Origin: Streptomyces sp. TSRI0281 | Lineage (GTDB): Bacteria; Actinomycetota; Actinomycetes; Streptomycetales; Streptomycetaceae | Length of the DNA stretch: 64,000 nt | Reading direction: 5' to 3' | NCBI RefSeq assembly: GCF_001905125.1 | Contig: NZ_LWLE01000012.1 | Coordinates: 631,918 to 695,917 of the forward strand | Part shown: positions 52,606 through 60,729 of the stretch, piece after piece | Layout of the letters: each line of letters begins with the position of its first letter | Position numbering within the stretch: the stretch's first letter is position 1 | Notes under the pieces: generated by a model | What the model was told of the DNA's origin: nothing | The model's input: only the letters and a program-made list of their open reading frames with translations | Database searches by the model: none | Translations under genes and position numbers: made by a program

Positions 52606-53345
52606 ACGTCACGGCACTGGCCGGGACCCTGGACAGCGCGGCACGGGACAGGCGTCCGCTGCCGGGCGGCGGCAGCGGACTGAAGGACACCGAAGAGGCG
52701 TACGCCGTCCAGGAGGCCCTGATCGGGCTGCGGCTGGCCCGCGGTGAGCGGCTCACCGGCTTCAAACTGGGCTTCACCAGCCTGGCCAAGATGCGGCAGA
52801 TGGGCGTGACCGACCTGATCCACGGGCGGCTGACGGACCGGATGGAGATCGCCGACGGGGGACGTCTGGACGTCTCCGGGCTGATCCACCCCCGGGTCGA
52901 GCCCGAGGTGGCCTTCCTCCTCGGCGACACGCTGCGCCCCGGCACCGACCCCATGGCGGCGGTCGCGGCCGTGGCCCCGGCGCTGGAGGTCATCGACTCC
53001 CGCTACGACGGCTTCCGGTTCTCCCTGCCCGAGGTGATCGCCGACAACACGTCCGCGTCGGGCTACGCCATCGGCCCGTGGCACGCCCCGGGTGACCTCG
53101 GCAACCTCGGGGTCCTCCTGGAGCTCGACGGGCGTCCGGCCGAAACCGGCTCCACCGCGGCGATCCTCGGACACCCGGTGCGCGCCCTCGCCGCCGCAGC
53201 CCGGCTCGCCGGTCCACTGGAGCCCGGCACGGTGATCCTCGCCGGCGCGGCGACGGCCGCCGTACCGCTGCCGCCCGGAACGCACGTACGGGCCACCGTC
53301 GCGGGCCTCGGCACCGTCCGGTTCACCACGGAGGACGAGGCATGA
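52602..53345 (+). CDS. 4-Oxalocrotonate decarboxylase
   Basis: A 247-residue paralogue of the upstream hydratase, carrying the decarboxylase-type pattern FKLGFTSLAKMRQMGVTDLI HGRLTD, then PRVEPEVAFLLGD and DNTSASGYAIG. It converts 2-oxo-3-hexenedioate to 2-oxopent-4-enoate and CO2. Decarboxylase and hydratase form a complex in meta-cleavage pathways, and their adjacent, overlapping genes (ATGA) fit this. Confidence 0.88.
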   Translation: MNVTALAGTLDSAARDRRPLPGGGSGLKDTEEAYAVQEALIGLRLARGERLTGFKLGFTSLAKMRQMGVTDLIHGRLTDRMEIADGGRLDVSGLIHPRVEPEVAFLLGDTLRPGTDPMAAVAAVAPALEVIDSRYDGFRFSLPEVIADNTSASGYAIGPWHAPGDLGNLGVLLELDGRPAETGSTAAILGHPVRALAAAARLAGPLEPGTVILAGAATAAVPLPPGTHVRATVAGLGTVRFTTEDEA

Positions 53346-53761
53346 TCGTGCCCGGAGCCGCCCCGCCCCGCGGCCGTTTCCCCCATCTCCGGCGCGCGGG
53401 CGACCTGGTCTTCGTGTCCGGTACGAGCTCGCGCCGCCCCGACGGCACCTTCGCCGGCGCGAGCGCCGACGCGATGGGGGTGACGGATCTCGACATCCGG
53501 GCCCAGACCCGTGCCGTGCTCGACACCGTCGGGCGTCTGCTGGCCGCCGTCGGCGGGGGCCTGGACGACCTGGTGTCCGTGACCACGTACCTGGTGAGCA
53601 TGAACGACTTCGGCGGCTACAACGAGGTCTACGCCGAGTACTTCGACGAGAGCGGTCCGACCCGCACCACCGTCGCCGTCCACCAGCTTCCCCATCCGCA
53701 TCTGCTGATCGAGATCAGCGCCGTCGCCCACATCCCTCCGAACAAGGAACCGCGCCGATGA
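53342..53761 (+). CDS. RidA-family 2-aminomuconate deaminase
   Basis: A 139-residue Rid/YjgF-fold protein. It has GRFPHLRRAGDLVFVSGTSS, RAQTRAVLDTVGRLLAAVGG, DLVSVTTYLVSMNDFGGYNE VYAEYF and TRTTVAVHQLPHPHLLIEIS (with the substrate Arg in TRTT). Aminomuconate deaminases of this family remove ammonia from 2-aminomuconate to give 4-oxalocrotonate. Position between decarboxylase and 3-hydroxyanthranilate dioxygenase supports that role over general RidA activity. It is coupled to both neighbours by 4-base overlaps. Confidence 0.88.
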   Translation: MIVPGAAPPRGRFPHLRRAGDLVFVSGTSSRRPDGTFAGASADAMGVTDLDIRAQTRAVLDTVGRLLAAVGGGLDDLVSVTTYLVSMNDFGGYNEVYAEYFDESGPTRTTVAVHQLPHPHLLIEISAVAHIPPNKEPRR

Positions 53762-54330
53762 CCATGCAGCCGTTCAACCTCCAGGCATGGATCGAGGAAC
53801 ACCGCCATCTGCTCAAGCCGCCGGTCGGCAACGTCCAGATCTGGCGGGACGCCGATCTGATGGTGACGATCGTCGGAGGCCCCAACCGCCGCACCGACTT
53901 CCACGACGACCCGATCGAGGAGTTCTTCTACCAGCTCAAGGGCGACATGGTGCTGCGAGTCATGGACGAGGAGGGACGTCCGCCGCGCGACATCCACATC
54001 CGTGAGGGCGACGTCTTCCTCCTCCCGCCCCACGTGCGGCACTCCCCGCAGCGACCGGAGGAGGACAGCGTCGGCCTGGTCGTCGAGTTCGCCCGGCCGC
54101 AGGGACAGCGGGACGCCTTCGAGTGGTACTGCACGCGCTGCCATCACCTGGTCCACCGCAGCGAGGTACAGCTCAGCTCGATCGTCGACGACCTGCCACC
54201 GGTGTTCGCCGCGTTCTACGGCGACGACGCCGCCCGTACCTGCGGGAACTGCGGGGCGGTGCACCCGGGCAAGGACTGGCCGCAGGAGCTGCGTCCGCGC
54301 ACCCGTCGCGACGGGGCGGACGGCGCATGA
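53758..54330 (+). CDS. 3-Hydroxyanthranilate 3,4-dioxygenase
   Basis: A 190-residue cupin that opens the ring of 3-hydroxyanthranilate to 2-amino-3-carboxymuconate semialdehyde using Fe(II). The iron ligands are His and Glu in RRTDFHDDPIEEFFYQLKGD and His in LLPPHVRHSPQRP. Conserved arginines for the carboxylate occur around NRRTDF and VRHSPQRP. The C-terminal rubredoxin-like two-CxxC site (WYCTRCHHLVHR, RTCGNCGAVHPG), typical of bacterial enzymes, is intact. It starts at ATG 53758 in overlap with the deaminase; the second ATG (53764) is also possible. Confidence 0.96.
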   Translation: MTMQPFNLQAWIEEHRHLLKPPVGNVQIWRDADLMVTIVGGPNRRTDFHDDPIEEFFYQLKGDMVLRVMDEEGRPPRDIHIREGDVFLLPPHVRHSPQRPEEDSVGLVVEFARPQGQRDAFEWYCTRCHHLVHRSEVQLSSIVDDLPPVFAAFYGDDAARTCGNCGAVHPGKDWPQELRPRTRRDGADGA

Positions 54331-55349
54331 CCGTCGTCGACATCCACGCGCATGTCTTCCCCGAGATCGGCCGTGCCGAGTCCCGGCGGCTCACCGGCTC
54401 CGACGACGGTCCCTGGCTGCGGACCACCGACGGCCCGGACGCCGGAATGATGATGGCCGGCGCCGCCGAGTACCGGCCGGTGCGCCGCACCCTGTGGGAC
54501 CCCGCGGAGCGCGTCGCCGACCTGGACCGGCTCGGCGTGGACGTCCAGGTGCTGTCCAGCACACCGCTGCTCTTCGGCTACGGCCTGGAGTCCGGGCGCG
54601 CCGCCGACTGGTGCCGTACGGTCAACTCCCGCCTCCTTGAGTACGGCTCGTACGCCCCTCACCGGCTGGCCCCGCTGTGCCAGGTGCCGTTGCAGGACAC
54701 CGAGGCGGCCTGCGCCACGCTCAGCGAGGCGATGCGCCAGGGATTTCACGGTGTCCACATCGGCAACCACCTCGGCGACCGCGACCTGGACCACGGGGCG
54801 CTCCTGGAGTTCCTCACGCACTGCGCCGAGGAGAACGCCGCCGTCCTGGTCCACCCCTGGGACCTGCCGACGGGCCCGCGCTTCTCCCGGTACATGCTGG
54901 CCTGGCTGGCGGGCATGGCCGCCGAGACCCACCTGACCATCCTGTCGCTGATCCTCTCCGGCGCCTTCGAGCGTCTGCCGGCATCGCTGCGGCTGCTGTT
55001 CGCCCACGGCGGCGGCAGCTTCCCGTACCTCCTGGGCCGGGCCGACAACGCCTGGCACCGCCGCGACCTCGTCCGCGCCGACACCCCGCACCCGCCCTCG
55101 CACTACACCGACCGCTTCTCGGTCGACTCCGCGGTCTTCGACCCCGGTGCGCTGCGCCTGCTGGTGGACGTGATGGGCGCGGAACGGGTACTGCTCGGCT
55201 CCGACCATCCCTTCCCGCTCGGCGAGGAGGCGATCGGCCGGCTGGTACGGGAGAGCGCCCTCACCCCGCAGGAACAGCAGGCCGTCCTCGGCGGCAACGC
55301 CGTCCGATTCTTCGGTCTGACCCCGCTGCTGAAGGAGGCCGTCCGATGA
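54327..55349 (+). CDS. 2-Amino-3-carboxymuconate 6-semialdehyde decarboxylase (ACMSD)
   Basis: A 340-residue zinc amidohydrolase-fold decarboxylase. Metal ligands are VDIHAHVFPEIG (HxH), the His in VLVHPWDLPTGPRFSRYML, the catalytic His in LLFAHGGGSFPYLLGRADNA and Asp in VLLGSDHPFPLG. It removes the 3-carboxylate, diverting the pathway from quinolinate/NAD synthesis to catabolism. ATG 54327 overlaps the dioxygenase stop by 4 bases. Confidence 0.95.
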   Translation: MTVVDIHAHVFPEIGRAESRRLTGSDDGPWLRTTDGPDAGMMMAGAAEYRPVRRTLWDPAERVADLDRLGVDVQVLSSTPLLFGYGLESGRAADWCRTVNSRLLEYGSYAPHRLAPLCQVPLQDTEAACATLSEAMRQGFHGVHIGNHLGDRDLDHGALLEFLTHCAEENAAVLVHPWDLPTGPRFSRYMLAWLAGMAAETHLTILSLILSGAFERLPASLRLLFAHGGGSFPYLLGRADNAWHRRDLVRADTPHPPSHYTDRFSVDSAVFDPGALRLLVDVMGAERVLLGSDHPFPLGEEAIGRLVRESALTPQEQQAVLGGNAVRFFGLTPLLKEAVR

Positions 55350-56260
55350 GGGCAGCCGTGATCGGATCGGGCAACATCGGCACCGATCTCCTCATCAAGA
55401 TCGTCCGAGGTCCGGGGAACGTCACCGCCGCCGCGATGATCGGCATCGACCCGGAGTCCGAGGGGCTCGCACGGGCCCGTCGGCTCGGCGTCCGGACCAG
55501 TGCGGAGGGAGTCACGGGGCTGCTCGCCCTCGACGACTTCGACGATATCGACATCGTCTTCGACGCCACCTCCGCGAGCGCCCACCACCGCAACGCGGCC
55601 GCGCTCGCGCCGTACGGCAAACGGATCGTCGACCTGACCCCGGCGGCCATCGGCCCCTACGTCGTCCCTCCCGTCAACCTCGACGAGCACCTCGACGCCC
55701 CGAACCTCAACATGGTCACCTGCGGCGGCCAGGCCACCGTCCCGATCGTCGCCGCCGTCTCGGCGGTGGCACCGGTGCACTACGCGGAGATCGTCGCCTC
55801 GATCGCCTCGCGGTCGGCCGGTCCGGGCACCCGCGCGAACATCGACGAGTTCACCGAGACCACCGCCCGCGCCCTGGAGCAGGTGGGCGGCGCCGCCCGG
55901 GGCAAGGCGATCATCGTCCTCAACCCGGCGGAGCCGGCGCTGCTGATGCGCGACACCGTGCACTGCGTCGTCGACGACTGCGACACACAACGGGTGGCAG
56001 CCTCCGTCCGCGCGATGGCCGAGTCCGTCGCCGCATACGTGCCCGGCTACCGGCTCAAGCAGGAACCGCAGTTCCGCAGGGTGGCCGACGACGACCCGCT
56101 GACGCGGCTCGCCGGGGGCGGGCGGCTGCTCGTCTCCGTGTACCTGGAGGTGGAGGGCGCCGCCCACTACCTCCCGGCCTACGCCGGAAACCTCGACATC
56201 ATGACCTCCGCCGCGCTGCGCACCGCCGAGCGCCTGGCCGAACGGAGTCCGGCCCGATGA
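55346..56260 (+). CDS. Acetaldehyde dehydrogenase (CoA-acylating)
   Basis: A 304-residue NAD-dependent enzyme converting acetaldehyde and CoA to acetyl-CoA (MhpF/DmpF family). The NAD motif AAVIGSGNIGTDLLIKIV opens the protein, the nucleophile is in NLNMVTCGGQATVPIVAAVS, and TRANIDEFTETTARALEQVG and NPAEPALLMRDTVHC follow. It normally channels acetaldehyde from the adjacent aldolase. Both flanking overlaps are 4 bases. Confidence 0.95.
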   Translation: MRAAVIGSGNIGTDLLIKIVRGPGNVTAAAMIGIDPESEGLARARRLGVRTSAEGVTGLLALDDFDDIDIVFDATSASAHHRNAAALAPYGKRIVDLTPAAIGPYVVPPVNLDEHLDAPNLNMVTCGGQATVPIVAAVSAVAPVHYAEIVASIASRSAGPGTRANIDEFTETTARALEQVGGAARGKAIIVLNPAEPALLMRDTVHCVVDDCDTQRVAASVRAMAESVAAYVPGYRLKQEPQFRRVADDDPLTRLAGGGRLLVSVYLEVEGAAHYLPAYAGNLDIMTSAALRTAERLAERSPAR

Positions 56261-57339
56261 CCTCGGTCTACGTCCAGGACGTCACCCTTCGCGACGGCAT
56301 GCACGCCGTCTCCCACCGCTACACCCTCGACCAGGTGCGGGCCATCGCGGCCGCCCTCGACGCAGCAGGCGTCGACGCCGTCGAGGTCGCCCACGGCGAC
56401 GGTCTCTCCGGCTCCTCCGTGACCTACGGCCCCGGCGCGTTCACCGACTGGGAGTGGCTGGAGGCGGCGGCCGAGGTCCTCCACAGGGCCAGGCTGACCA
56501 CCCTGCTGCTGCCCGGGGTCGGCACGGCGCACGACCTGCGCCGTGCGCACGCGCTCGGTGTCACCTCCGTGCGCGTCGCCACCCACTGCACGGAGGCGGA
56601 CATCGCCGCCCAGCACATCGGCCTGGCCCGGGAACTGGGGATGGACGTGGCGGGCTTCCTCATGATGTCCCACATGGCCCCGCCGGCCGAACTGGCCGCC
56701 CAGGCCCGCCTCATGGAGTCGTACGGCGCGCACTGCGTCTACGTCACGGACTCCGGCGGCCGGCTGACCATGGACGGCGTACGGGAGCGGGTCCGCGCCT
56801 ACCGCGCCGTCCTCGACCCCGCCACCGAGATCGGCATCCACGCCCACCACAACCTCGGCCTGGGCGTGGCCAACAGCGTCACGGCGGTGGAGGCGGGCGC
56901 CTACCGGGTGGACGCCTCGCTCGCGGGCCAGGGCGCCGGAGCGGGGAACGCGCCACTGGAGCCGACGGTGGCCGTGTTCGACCTGATGGGCTGGGAGCAC
57001 GGCTGCGCACTGTTCCCGCTGATGGACGCGGCGGAGGAGCTCGTACGGCCGACGCAGGACCGGCCCGTCCGGGTGGACCGGGAGACGCTGACCCTGGGCT
57101 ACGCCGGGGTGTACTCCAGCTTCCTGCGGCACGCGGAGACCACCGCCGTGCGCCACGGTCTGGACACGCGGGACCTGCTGGTCGAGGTGGGGAGGCGGCG
57201 ACTCGTCGGCGGACAGGAGGACCTGCTCGCGGACATCGCGCTCGACCTCGTGAACGACCGCGGTGGCGACGCCCCCGTACCGGCTGCCTCCGCGTCCGCC
57301 GATTCCCTGCCCACCGCCTCACACGCAACGACGGAGTGA
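56257..57339 (+). CDS. 4-Hydroxy-2-oxovalerate aldolase
   Basis: A 360-residue Mn-dependent TIM-barrel aldolase of the DmpG/MhpE family, cleaving 4-hydroxy-2-oxovalerate to pyruvate and acetaldehyde. The N-terminal VQDVTLRDGMHAVSHRYTLD has the catalytic Arg-Asp and His. The metal ligands are in GIHAHHNLGLGVANSVTAVE, and the C-terminal DmpG-type communication domain follows (LLVEVGRRRLVGGQEDLLAD). The last 30 residues are a low-complexity extension. It pairs physically with the dehydrogenase encoded just upstream. Confidence 0.95.
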   Translation: MTSVYVQDVTLRDGMHAVSHRYTLDQVRAIAAALDAAGVDAVEVAHGDGLSGSSVTYGPGAFTDWEWLEAAAEVLHRARLTTLLLPGVGTAHDLRRAHALGVTSVRVATHCTEADIAAQHIGLARELGMDVAGFLMMSHMAPPAELAAQARLMESYGAHCVYVTDSGGRLTMDGVRERVRAYRAVLDPATEIGIHAHHNLGLGVANSVTAVEAGAYRVDASLAGQGAGAGNAPLEPTVAVFDLMGWEHGCALFPLMDAAEELVRPTQDRPVRVDRETLTLGYAGVYSSFLRHAETTAVRHGLDTRDLLVEVGRRRLVGGQEDLLADIALDLVNDRGGDAPVPAASASADSLPTASHATTE

Positions 57340-57343
57340 CCTC

Positions 57344-58615
57344 GTGCTGAACGAATCGACGACCGAGAAGCAGACCGCAACGCTCATCGACCGTGCCGCC
57401 GCGCTGGACGCCGCCGACCCGCTCGCGCACGTCCGGGACCGCTTCCTCCTCCCCGAGGGGGTCGTCTATCTCGACGGCAACTCCCTCGGCGCCCTTCCCG
57501 CGGCCGTTCCCCCGGCCGTCGAGGACGCGGTGCACCGCCAGTGGGGCACCGACCTGATCCGTTCCTGGAACAACAACGGCTGGTGGGAGGCGCCGGTACG
57601 GACGGGCGACGCCATCGGCCGCCTGATCGGCGCGTCCCCGGGCCAGGTGGTGGCAGGCGACTCCACCAGCGTCCAGCTGTTCAACACGCTGCTCGCCGCC
57701 GCCCGGCTGCGCCCCGGCCGCCCCCTGCTGCTGACCGACCCCGACCACTTTCCCACCGACCAGTACATCGCCGACTCGGTGGGACGGCTGCTGGGCCTGG
57801 AGGTCCGCAGGGTGCCCGCGCGCGACGCCGCCGCCGTGCTGGCCGCCGACGGGGCGGACGTCGCGGTCGCCGCCTACGCACCGGTGGACTACCGCACCGG
57901 CGAGCTGTACGACACGGCCGCGCTCACCGGCGCCGCGCACACCGCGGGGGCCCTGATGCACTGGGACCTGTGCCATGCCGCCGGCGCGATGCCCATCGGA
58001 CTCGACGCCATCGAGGCCGACTTCGCCGTCGGCTGCGGCTACAAGTACCTCTCGGGCGGTCCGGGTGCCCCGGCGTTCGCCTACGTCGCGCGCCGCCACC
58101 AGCAGGGCTTCGACCACCCCGTGACCGGCTGGCACGGTCACGCGGAGCCGTTCGCCATGTCCGGAACGTACGCTCCCGCCCCGGGCATCACCCGGGCCCG
58201 CGTCGGTACTCCGCCCCTCCTCTCGCTGGTCGCCCTGGAAGCCGCGCTGACGGCGTACGACGGGGTCGACATGGAGTCCGTACGGGCCAAGAGCCTCGCC
58301 CTGACAGGCTTCTTCCAGGAGTGCGCCGACTCCCTCCTCGACGGCCTGGGCTTCACCATGGCCACCCCGCGCGAGGCCGCGCGCCGCGGCAGCCAGGTCG
58401 CTCTGCGCCACCCGGAGGCGTACCCGCTGGTCGCCGCGCTCACCGCACGTGGCGTCATCGGCGACATGCGCGCCCCGGACCTGCTGCGCTTCGGCTTCAA
58501 CGCGCTGTACCTCACGCACGCGGACGTGCTGCACGCCGTGCGGGAGCTGCGGGACATCACGTCCACGGGCGCCCACCGGGCCGCCGCCCACCAGCAGCGC
58601 CCGACGGTCACCTGA
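57344..58615 (+). CDS. kynU: Kynureninase
   Basis: A 423-residue PLP enzyme that cleaves kynurenine or 3-hydroxykynurenine to (3-hydroxy)anthranilate and alanine. It shows VYLDGNSLGALPAAVPPAVE, WNNNGWWEAPVRTGDAIGRL, VVAGDSTSVQLFNTLLAAAR, ALMHWDLCHAAGAMPIGLDA (PLP Asp) and CGYKYLSGGPGAPAFAYVAR (Schiff-base Lys). GTG 57344 follows ACGGAGTG. It is four bases after the aldolase, the last gene of the operon, yet supplies the first reaction. No tryptophan dioxygenase, formamidase or kynurenine 3-monooxygenase is present in the window. Confidence 0.95.
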   Translation: MLNESTTEKQTATLIDRAAALDAADPLAHVRDRFLLPEGVVYLDGNSLGALPAAVPPAVEDAVHRQWGTDLIRSWNNNGWWEAPVRTGDAIGRLIGASPGQVVAGDSTSVQLFNTLLAAARLRPGRPLLLTDPDHFPTDQYIADSVGRLLGLEVRRVPARDAAAVLAADGADVAVAAYAPVDYRTGELYDTAALTGAAHTAGALMHWDLCHAAGAMPIGLDAIEADFAVGCGYKYLSGGPGAPAFAYVARRHQQGFDHPVTGWHGHAEPFAMSGTYAPAPGITRARVGTPPLLSLVALEAALTAYDGVDMESVRAKSLALTGFFQECADSLLDGLGFTMATPREAARRGSQVALRHPEAYPLVAALTARGVIGDMRAPDLLRFGFNALYLTHADVLHAVRELRDITSTGAHRAAAHQQRPTVT

Positions 58616-58851
58616 CCGGGTCGCACGACCGCCCGGTCCGCGCGATCCCCGAGGTCACGGCATCCGCCCGACCTCCGCGCGTCCGGCTCCGTACCGGTCC
58701 GTCTCCCGGCGGACCGGTACCGCACCACCTCCGTACCCGACCCACGGGCCGGCCCCTCACCACTCCCGGACCGGTGCTCCGCAAGGCTCCCGGACCGGAC
58801 CGGCCCCCTTCGCACGTCCACTCTCCGCCGCCGAGACCCCTAGGACTGCCC

Positions 58852-60618
58852 ATGCGATCCCTCCGTACAAGAGCGGGCCTGGCGACGGCAGTCGCCGCCG
58901 CCACCGCCGCGACCCTCCTCGTGCCGGGCAGCTCCGGCGCCACCGCCACGGCCACCGCCACCGACCCGGACATCCCCGAGGTCTGCGCCGACCGTCGACC
59001 CGGGCCGGCCGACCCCGGCGCGTACGGCATGCAGCTGGACGGCACGTTCCGCCACCCCGCTCTCACGCCGGTCGACGAGGAGCACGAGCACTCCTTCCCG
59101 GGCCGCAACAAGAAGTACGACACCCGCTCGTACATCAAGAACATGAAGGTCGAAGCCGCGTACGAGGGCGCGGACTTCACTCCCGACCCCTTCCACACCT
59201 GGCAGAACATCGTCGACTTCGGCGGTCGCCGCTACATGTTCCAGTACGACCGCTCCGAGGGCCGCGTCTACGACATCACCGATGTGAAGAAGGTGAAGGT
59301 CGTCGAGAGGATGAGCCGCCAGGACGTGGACGGCGACGAGACGAAGGCCAACGGCACCTGGGCGGCCAATGACTACTGGGGCGCCTCGACCATTCAGTGG
59401 AACAAGAAGCTCGACGCGTACGTCATGGTCCAGAGCTTCGAGGACAAGCGGCAGATATCGGAACTCACGGACGACCCGGCGAACGACAAGTACAGCAACC
59501 CGGAGGGGGTCAGGAAGCTGCGCGAGAAGCCCGGGCTCAAGGGCTTCAAGGTCTTCCGCCTGGACGGCCCCCGGAAGAAGGACTGGAAGCTCCTCGCGAC
59601 CGTCTCCACCGACGCCACCCAGAAGGACCGCCTCACGAGCGACCCGAACACGGCGCAGCAGGGCTCCGGTTCCCTCGACACGCCGTACTGGACCGGCGAG
59701 CGGTACATGTTCATCGCGACGGCGCCCGACGACACGTACTCCCGTACCGAGTACCCCACCAACCTTCACTCGGCCGGCTACCAGTCGTGGGACATGGCCG
59801 ACCCGGCCCACCCGAAGCTCCTCGACACCTGGCACCTGCCGGGCCAGCGCACCGGTGAGGACGCGGCGTACCGGAAGAACCCGCGCTGCGGCAACCGCAC
59901 CAGCTGGATGGGCGCGCGGATGCCGCTGTTCATCCCCAAGCCCGTCGAGAAGGGCGGGCGTTACGCCTTCGCCGCCATGGGCGGCTACGGCCTGACGGTC
60001 CTCGACATCTCGAACCCGGCCGACCTGAGGACGGTCAGCCACCTGGACCTGCCGCCGTCCGTCTCGGGCACCGAGGGCGACAACATCGACGTCTCGCAGT
60101 ACGAGCGGACCGGGATCATCCACTACTCCGGCTACCCGCTCACCGAGGACTGTTACGAGCCGTACAAGGACGTCTACCAGATCGACGCCAAGGACCCGAA
60201 GAACCCCCGCGTCGTCGGCGCCCTGCCCCGTCCCACCCCGCCTCCGTCCGCCGGCATCACGGACTTCTGCCAGCGCCGCGGCAGCTTCGGCCCCAAGCGC
60301 ACCGGCTCCTACACCAACCCGGGCCGGCACACCCCGGGCGTACTCGGCTACGGCTTCTACAACGCGGGCGTGCAGTTCTTCGACGTCTCCGACCCCGCCA
60401 CGCCGAAGATCGACGCCTATTTCGTCCCGAAGGCGTACGGCACCGAGACCCCCGACTACGCGTACGGCAACCAGACCCACGGCGTGTACGTGGAGTGGGA
60501 CCGCAACATCGCCTGGGTGCTGACCAACCACGGCATCTACGCGCTGTCCTCACCGAAGGTGCTGGGCAGGCCCGACCTCGACCGGCCCGAAAGGCCGTTC
60601 CGCAACAGCGAGTTCTGA
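58852..60618 (+). CDS. Secreted LVIVD-repeat protein
   Basis: A 588-residue exported protein. The signal peptide (MRSLRTRAGLATAVAAATAA TLLVPGSSGA) is followed by a domain with LVIVD-type beta-propeller repeats (GRVYDITDVKKVKVVERMSR, QSWDMADPAHPKLLDTWHLP, LTVLDISNPADLRTVSHLDL, VQFFDVSDPATPKIDAYFVP, YQIDAKDPKNPRVVGALPRP). Such proteins are surface or secreted and of unknown function; a propeller with up to seven blades is expected. Two Cys pairs may form disulfides. ATG 58852 follows AGGACTGCCC. It lies 236 bases after kynU and is followed by a strong terminator, so it may be separately transcribed or a tail of the operon. Confidence 0.85.
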   Translation: MRSLRTRAGLATAVAAATAATLLVPGSSGATATATATDPDIPEVCADRRPGPADPGAYGMQLDGTFRHPALTPVDEEHEHSFPGRNKKYDTRSYIKNMKVEAAYEGADFTPDPFHTWQNIVDFGGRRYMFQYDRSEGRVYDITDVKKVKVVERMSRQDVDGDETKANGTWAANDYWGASTIQWNKKLDAYVMVQSFEDKRQISELTDDPANDKYSNPEGVRKLREKPGLKGFKVFRLDGPRKKDWKLLATVSTDATQKDRLTSDPNTAQQGSGSLDTPYWTGERYMFIATAPDDTYSRTEYPTNLHSAGYQSWDMADPAHPKLLDTWHLPGQRTGEDAAYRKNPRCGNRTSWMGARMPLFIPKPVEKGGRYAFAAMGGYGLTVLDISNPADLRTVSHLDLPPSVSGTEGDNIDVSQYERTGIIHYSGYPLTEDCYEPYKDVYQIDAKDPKNPRVVGALPRPTPPPSAGITDFCQRRGSFGPKRTGSYTNPGRHTPGVLGYGFYNAGVQFFDVSDPATPKIDAYFVPKAYGTETPDYAYGNQTHGVYVEWDRNIAWVLTNHGIYALSSPKVLGRPDLDRPERPFRNSEF

Positions 60619-60654
60619 GCCCGAGCTCTCCGAGCGAAGAGCTCTGAGCCCTCC

Positions 60655-60682
60655 GGGGGCGGCGGAACGATCCGCCGCCCCC
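60655..60682 (+). terminator. Terminator after the LVIVD protein gene
   Basis: GGGGGCGGCGGA (60655-60666) pairs perfectly with TCCGCCGCCCCC (60671-60682) over an ACGA loop, 37 bases past the stop. Confidence 0.85.
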
Positions 60683-60729
60683 CTCCCGCCGCGACTCCCA
60701 CACCCACACGTACAAGAAGGACACCTGCC

